The notes beneath the pieces are model-generated. The model was not told the origin of the DNA. It saw nothing but the letters and a program-made list of their open reading frames with translations, and did not search any database. From JBBQUP01 sp038212305 (GTDB lineage Bacteria > Bacteroidota > Bacteroidia > Bacteroidales > Marinilabiliaceae): a stretch of 9,165 nt of DNA. The stretch spans positions 1 through 9,165 of the forward strand of contig JBBQUP010000118.1 of NCBI GenBank assembly GCA_038212305.1, read 5' to 3'. Position numbers and translations under genes: made by a program. Below are positions 7,708 to 9,165 of the stretch, in pieces. The stretch's first letter is position 1. Each line of letters opens with the position of its first letter.

Positions 7708-7741
7708 AAAAAATAAAAACCCGCTTTATGGGCGGGCTTTT
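7708..7741 (-). terminator. Attenuator terminator in front of pheA
   Basis: Minus strand AAAAGCCCGC (7741-7732) pairs with GCGGGTTTTT (7724-7715) around the 7-nt loop CCATAAA. This gives ten consecutive pairs, five of them G/C and one G-U, and a nearly pure T tract (TTTTT A TTTTTT, 7719-7708) overlaps the 3' arm. It is the strongest hairpin in the window and lies upstream, not downstream, of the gene it faces. It therefore acts on the pheA transcript before the coding region. No plus-strand gene ends nearby that it could serve. Confidence 0.9.
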
Positions 7742-7843
7742 GTTATATCTTAAAATTACATTTTACTTAACAATACCCACCCTGTTCTTTTGGCTAAATC
7801 CAAAAAAATAAAAGTAAAAACCAAAGTAATACGATAGGCGAGT
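7730..7843 (-). promoter_or_regulatory. Attenuator RNA with mutually exclusive pairings (segments 1, 2, 3)
   Basis: Segment 1 is ACTCGCCT (7843-7836, leader codons 2-4), segment 2 GGGTGGGT (7782-7775, codons 22-24), and segment 3 GCCCGCCC (7737-7730, 5' arm of the terminator). Segment 2 pairs with segment 3 over 8 bp (two G-U), which blocks the terminator. Segment 2 pairs alternatively with segment 1 over 8 bp (three wobbles), which frees segment 3 for termination. A ribosome stalled at the first Tyr/Phe codons covers segment 1 and favours the antiterminator. A ribosome reaching the stop codon covers part of segment 2 and favours the terminator. Pairings were found by eye; energies were not computed. 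Confidence 0.8.
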
Positions 7844-7846
7844 CAT
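7763..7846 (-). CDS. Phe/Tyr leader peptide of the aromatic operon (27 aa)
   Basis: ATG 7846-7844 opens a 27-codon frame ending in TAA 7765-7763. It begins MTRLS, then YYFGFYFYFFGF (residues 6-17: six Phe, four Tyr, two Gly), and ends SQKNRVGIVK. Ten aromatic codons in twelve is the hallmark of a leader peptide for ribosome-mediated attenuation, comparable in kind to enterobacterial pheL but with Tyr included. The stop lies 61 nt before the pheA ATG, and the terminator intervenes. The ATG is preceded by A-rich sequence about 20 nt after the predicted transcript start, as expected in Bacteroidota, which seldom use strong Shine-Dalgarno sites. The peptide itself probably has no other function. 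Not experimentally shown; inferred from sequence. Confidence 0.88.
   Translation of the reverse strand: MTRLSYYFGFYFYFFGFSQKNRVGIVK
7785..7808 (-). promoter_or_regulatory. Hairpin within the aromatic codon run (possible pause site)
   Basis: Minus strand TTTTTTTGG (7808-7800) can pair with CCAAAAGAA (7793-7785) around the loop ATTTAG, nine pairs with one U-G. It lies within the leader-peptide frame between segments 1 and 2, where RNA polymerase pausing would synchronise transcription with the translating ribosome. Confidence 0.4.
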
Positions 7847-7863
7847 TCTATGTTCGATTGTAT

Positions 7864-7909
7864 TAGGATGCAAATATATAATTTTTTTATTTCTTACTGT
7901 AGGATGCAA
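7864..7909 (-). repeat. 10-bp direct repeat TTGCATCCTA flanking the promoter
   Basis: The minus strand carries TTGCATCCTA at 7909-7900 and again at 7873-7864, 36 bp apart. The downstream copy overlaps the last bases of the -7 box and the likely start site; the upstream copy is around -35 to -45. The geometry would suit a direct-repeat operator, but it could also be a small duplication. Confidence 0.45.
7871..7878 (-). promoter_or_regulatory. Candidate -7 box (TATATTTG) for the aromatic operon
   Basis: TATATTTG on the minus strand matches the Bacteroidota -7 consensus TAnnTTTG exactly. It would place the transcript start near 7863-7866, about 18-20 nt before the leader ATG. No good -33 TTTG lies at the expected distance; the nearest TTG is 28 nt upstream of the box. 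That is tolerable for this phylum but lowers confidence. Confidence 0.6.
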
Positions 7910-8016
7910 TAAAAATAATCGCAAATATCATGTTTTTTTAAATTCACGATTGTAGATGAAAAAAAATTCACCGAAAAAATTTTAACCGCAGAGACACACA
8001 GGCGCCGAGATAACAC
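7910..8016. other. Remainder of the pheA-pseudogene intergenic region
   Basis: The whole gene-free stretch between the pheA ATG and the LRR pseudogene stop is 7702-8016. Its left part is the leader, attenuator and promoter described separately. The remainder (7910-8016) is AT-rich and holds a short octamer-like repeat at 7987-8010. I see no convincing terminator for the pseudogene and no RNA gene here. Confidence 0.6.
7987..8010 (+). repeat. Short octamer-like repeat (CGCAGAGA x3, degenerate)
   Basis: The plus strand reads CGCAGAGA, CACACAGG, CGCCGAGA in succession, a purine-rich, GC-richer island in very AT-rich surroundings just downstream of the pseudogene stop. It resembles CGCAGAGA-type interspersed low-complexity strings I recall from Bacteroidota genomes. 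Only three degenerate units are present. Confidence 0.35.
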
Positions 8017-8940
8017 CTACTCCACCATCATCTTTCGGGTAATGCTTCCTTTATCATTGGTAATCTTCACCAAAAACAAACCAGTAGTTCTTAAGGGAAT
8101 TGTATTAACACCAGCCTCAATTGATTTTGACGCCGCCAAACGACCATTTACATCATAAACCGCTAATTGAGCTTGATAAGGAGCGTTAACAAAAAGTGAT
8201 TTATTACTGAAATATACTTGCGTTAGTTCTTGTTTGTTAGGTTCAATACCTGTAACAGTTGAAACCTTTGTATATGTAGTTTTTAAAACATCAGCTCCAG
8301 CAAACAAAGGGAAATTTGCATTTGTCATTTCGCAGTAAACACTATCGGTTTGTGTTTTAAGAAACATTGTTTTGCCATTTGCAATTGAATAATCGGTATT
8401 TCCAACAAGCGTTGAGCCATCTTTTGTTTTCCAAATATAAACAGTTGCATTGCCATCAATCAATTGTTGACTGCTTAAATCCAATTCAACATTTATAATT
8501 ATATCTTTTGCAATGGAAATTGGTTTTTGAGGAGCATAAGAATAAATTGTCCATGATATTTTTTTCAACGGTAATGAAGCGAAAGTGAGTTGGTTTGAAA
8601 AGCACATAAGATCGGTTAAAGCCGTAATTTGGGTGACATCCAAGGTTGTGAGTTGGTTAGAATTGCAATAAAGAAAAGTAATTCCTGCTCCATATATTTT
8701 ACAGTTTGGGAACCAACAAGCGTCCCGCTAACAGATGTTTTTTGCAATATTAATCGTTTTATCCACCTTAACTCCATCTCCAAAATCGACTTGGATAATC
8801 GTATTATCTAAAGAAGCACCGACTTGCAAACTAATTGATGAACCAATCGCCTTACTGGTTGTCATGGTAATAGTTGGCGTTTGCCCCTTTGCGATAGCGA
8901 ACACAAATAAACGTGAAATAAGAAATAGCAACGTTTTTTT
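8017..8940 (-). pseudogene. Decayed LRR (BspA-like) surface protein with T9SS sorting domain
   Basis: Reading leftwards: KKTLLFLISRLFVFAIAKGQ, a signal peptide lacking its initiating ATG; then TITMTTSKAIGSSISLQVG and VDFGDG, an N-terminal beta domain; then roughly two leucine-rich repeats (ITFLYCNSNQLTTLDVT, ALTDLMCFSNQL); a domain with VYIWKTKDGSTLVG; and a C-terminal T9SS type A sorting domain (AVYDVNGRLAAS ... GLFLVKITNDKGSITRKMMVE). An intact version would be secreted and surface-anchored. It is broken in two ways. No start codon precedes the signal peptide, where sequence attributed to an IS begins. A TAG at 8730-8728 interrupts the frame, best explained by an extra A in the 6-A run 8743-8738 and a missing A near 8700-8697. 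A part translated from TTG 8643 alone would be non-secreted. Confidence 0.75.
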
Positions 8941-9165
8941 CGAGAATCAGACATCCAATACTATCGCAGATTAAAGCGCGACTGTTTCGTAAACCAGCCT
9001 TAAATTTGTGAATGGAAAATTGGTTTCTGTCTGGTTTAAAAAGGAACATAATTCTTTCACCGCCTGATTTGCCCTCGGAGTAGAAAGCGAATGTAACTTG
9101 ATGGTAAGTGTGTGATTTTTATAATCAGGTATCATATCTGCATCGCTGGTAAATATCTCTTTTAA
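8941..9165 (-). mobile_element. Right-edge fragment of an insertion sequence abutting the LRR gene
   Basis: This stretch contains the C-terminal end of an apparent transposase (stop at 8973-8971) plus 30 nt of non-coding end sequence. It then meets the run AAAAAAACG that would continue from ATG in a normal MKKT-type signal peptide. The element end is placed at about 8941 by inference. The other end, inverted repeats and target duplication lie outside or cannot be checked here. Confidence 0.5.
8971..9165 (-). CDS. C-terminal 64 residues of a putative transposase (partial)
   Basis: The frame enters from the right edge and stops at TAA 8973-8971. Distinctive parts are TSDADMIPDYKNHTLTIKLH, SLSTPRANQAVKELC and FPFTNLRLVYETVAL. 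From memory this tail (LHSLSTPRANxAV followed by LNQTxT) matches a group of transposases common in Bacteroidota. I cannot assign the IS family with confidence, and the catalytic residues are outside the window. It lies on the same strand as the LRR pseudogene, whose disrupted 5' end begins about 30 nt downstream. Confidence 0.6.
   Translation of the reverse strand, partial: LKEIFTSDADMIPDYKNHTLTIKLHSLSTPRANQAVKELCSFLNQTETNFPFTNLRLVYETVAL

Noticed and set aside
7708..7741. Reading the hairpin as a plus-strand terminator
   Set aside because: No plus-strand gene precedes it, the T tract is far better on the minus strand (TTTTTATTTTTT), and it fits the pheA leader.
7702..7870. T-box or other tRNA/metabolite riboswitch upstream of pheA
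   Set aside because: I see no T-box (UGGN) motif or Stem I-like organisation; the aromatic-rich leader frame accounts for the structure better.
8852..9049. 65-residue minus-strand open frame across the IS junction
   Set aside because: It is out of frame with both the recognisable transposase tail (8971-9165) and the LRR signal peptide; a shadow frame.

Overview
This window looks like a chromosomal segment of an AT-rich member of the Bacteroidota. The grounds are a T9SS-type C-terminal sorting domain, a TAnnTTTG-type -7 box, the pabB-tilS pairing, a DAHP synthase fused to a C-terminal AroQ chorismate mutase, and the gene order pheA, aminotransferase, DAHPS-CM, tyrA. I cannot name the genus from the sequence.

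Layout. Positions 2-2397 (+): the 3' part of a pabB-like chorismate-utilising gene (5' end outside the window) overlapping tilS by 7 nt. Positions 2394-3440 (-): an mnmA-type tRNA thiouridylase whose stop overlaps the tilS stop by 4 nt. Upstream of it lies a 91-bp degenerate heptanucleotide array that supplies only TTG starts. Positions 3634-7701 (-): an aromatic amino acid operon transcribed leftwards in the order pheA (prephenate dehydratase), class I aminotransferase, DAHP synthase/chorismate mutase fusion, tyrA (prephenate dehydrogenase). A terminator-like hairpin separates the last two genes. Positions 7702-8016: the operon control region. Positions 8017-8940 (-): a decayed LRR/T9SS surface-protein gene. 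Positions 8941-9165 (-): the end of an apparent insertion sequence with the C-terminus of its transposase; the IS abuts the point where the surface-protein gene has lost its ATG.

The most interesting item is the region in front of pheA. It holds an unannotated 27-codon reading frame (7846 to 7763, minus) in which 10 of 12 consecutive codons (6-17, YYFGFYFYFFGF) are Phe or Tyr. It is followed by a strong intrinsic terminator (7741-7708) that ends 6 nt before the pheA ATG. A GGGTGGGT segment inside the leader frame can pair with the 5' arm of that terminator (antiterminator) and, alternatively, with ACTCGCCT at codons 2-4 of the leader. This is the complete 1:2 / 2:3 / 3:4 logic of a ribosome-mediated transcription attenuator. 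It appears to sense both Phe-tRNA and Tyr-tRNA, which fits an operon that makes both amino acids.

How the genes work together: the fusion enzyme commits carbon to the shikimate pathway and converts chorismate to prephenate. PheA and TyrA then divide prephenate between phenylpyruvate and 4-hydroxyphenylpyruvate, and the aminotransferase probably finishes Phe and Tyr. The pabB-like gene draws on the same chorismate pool for folate. TilS and MnmA both modify the wobble base of tRNAs.
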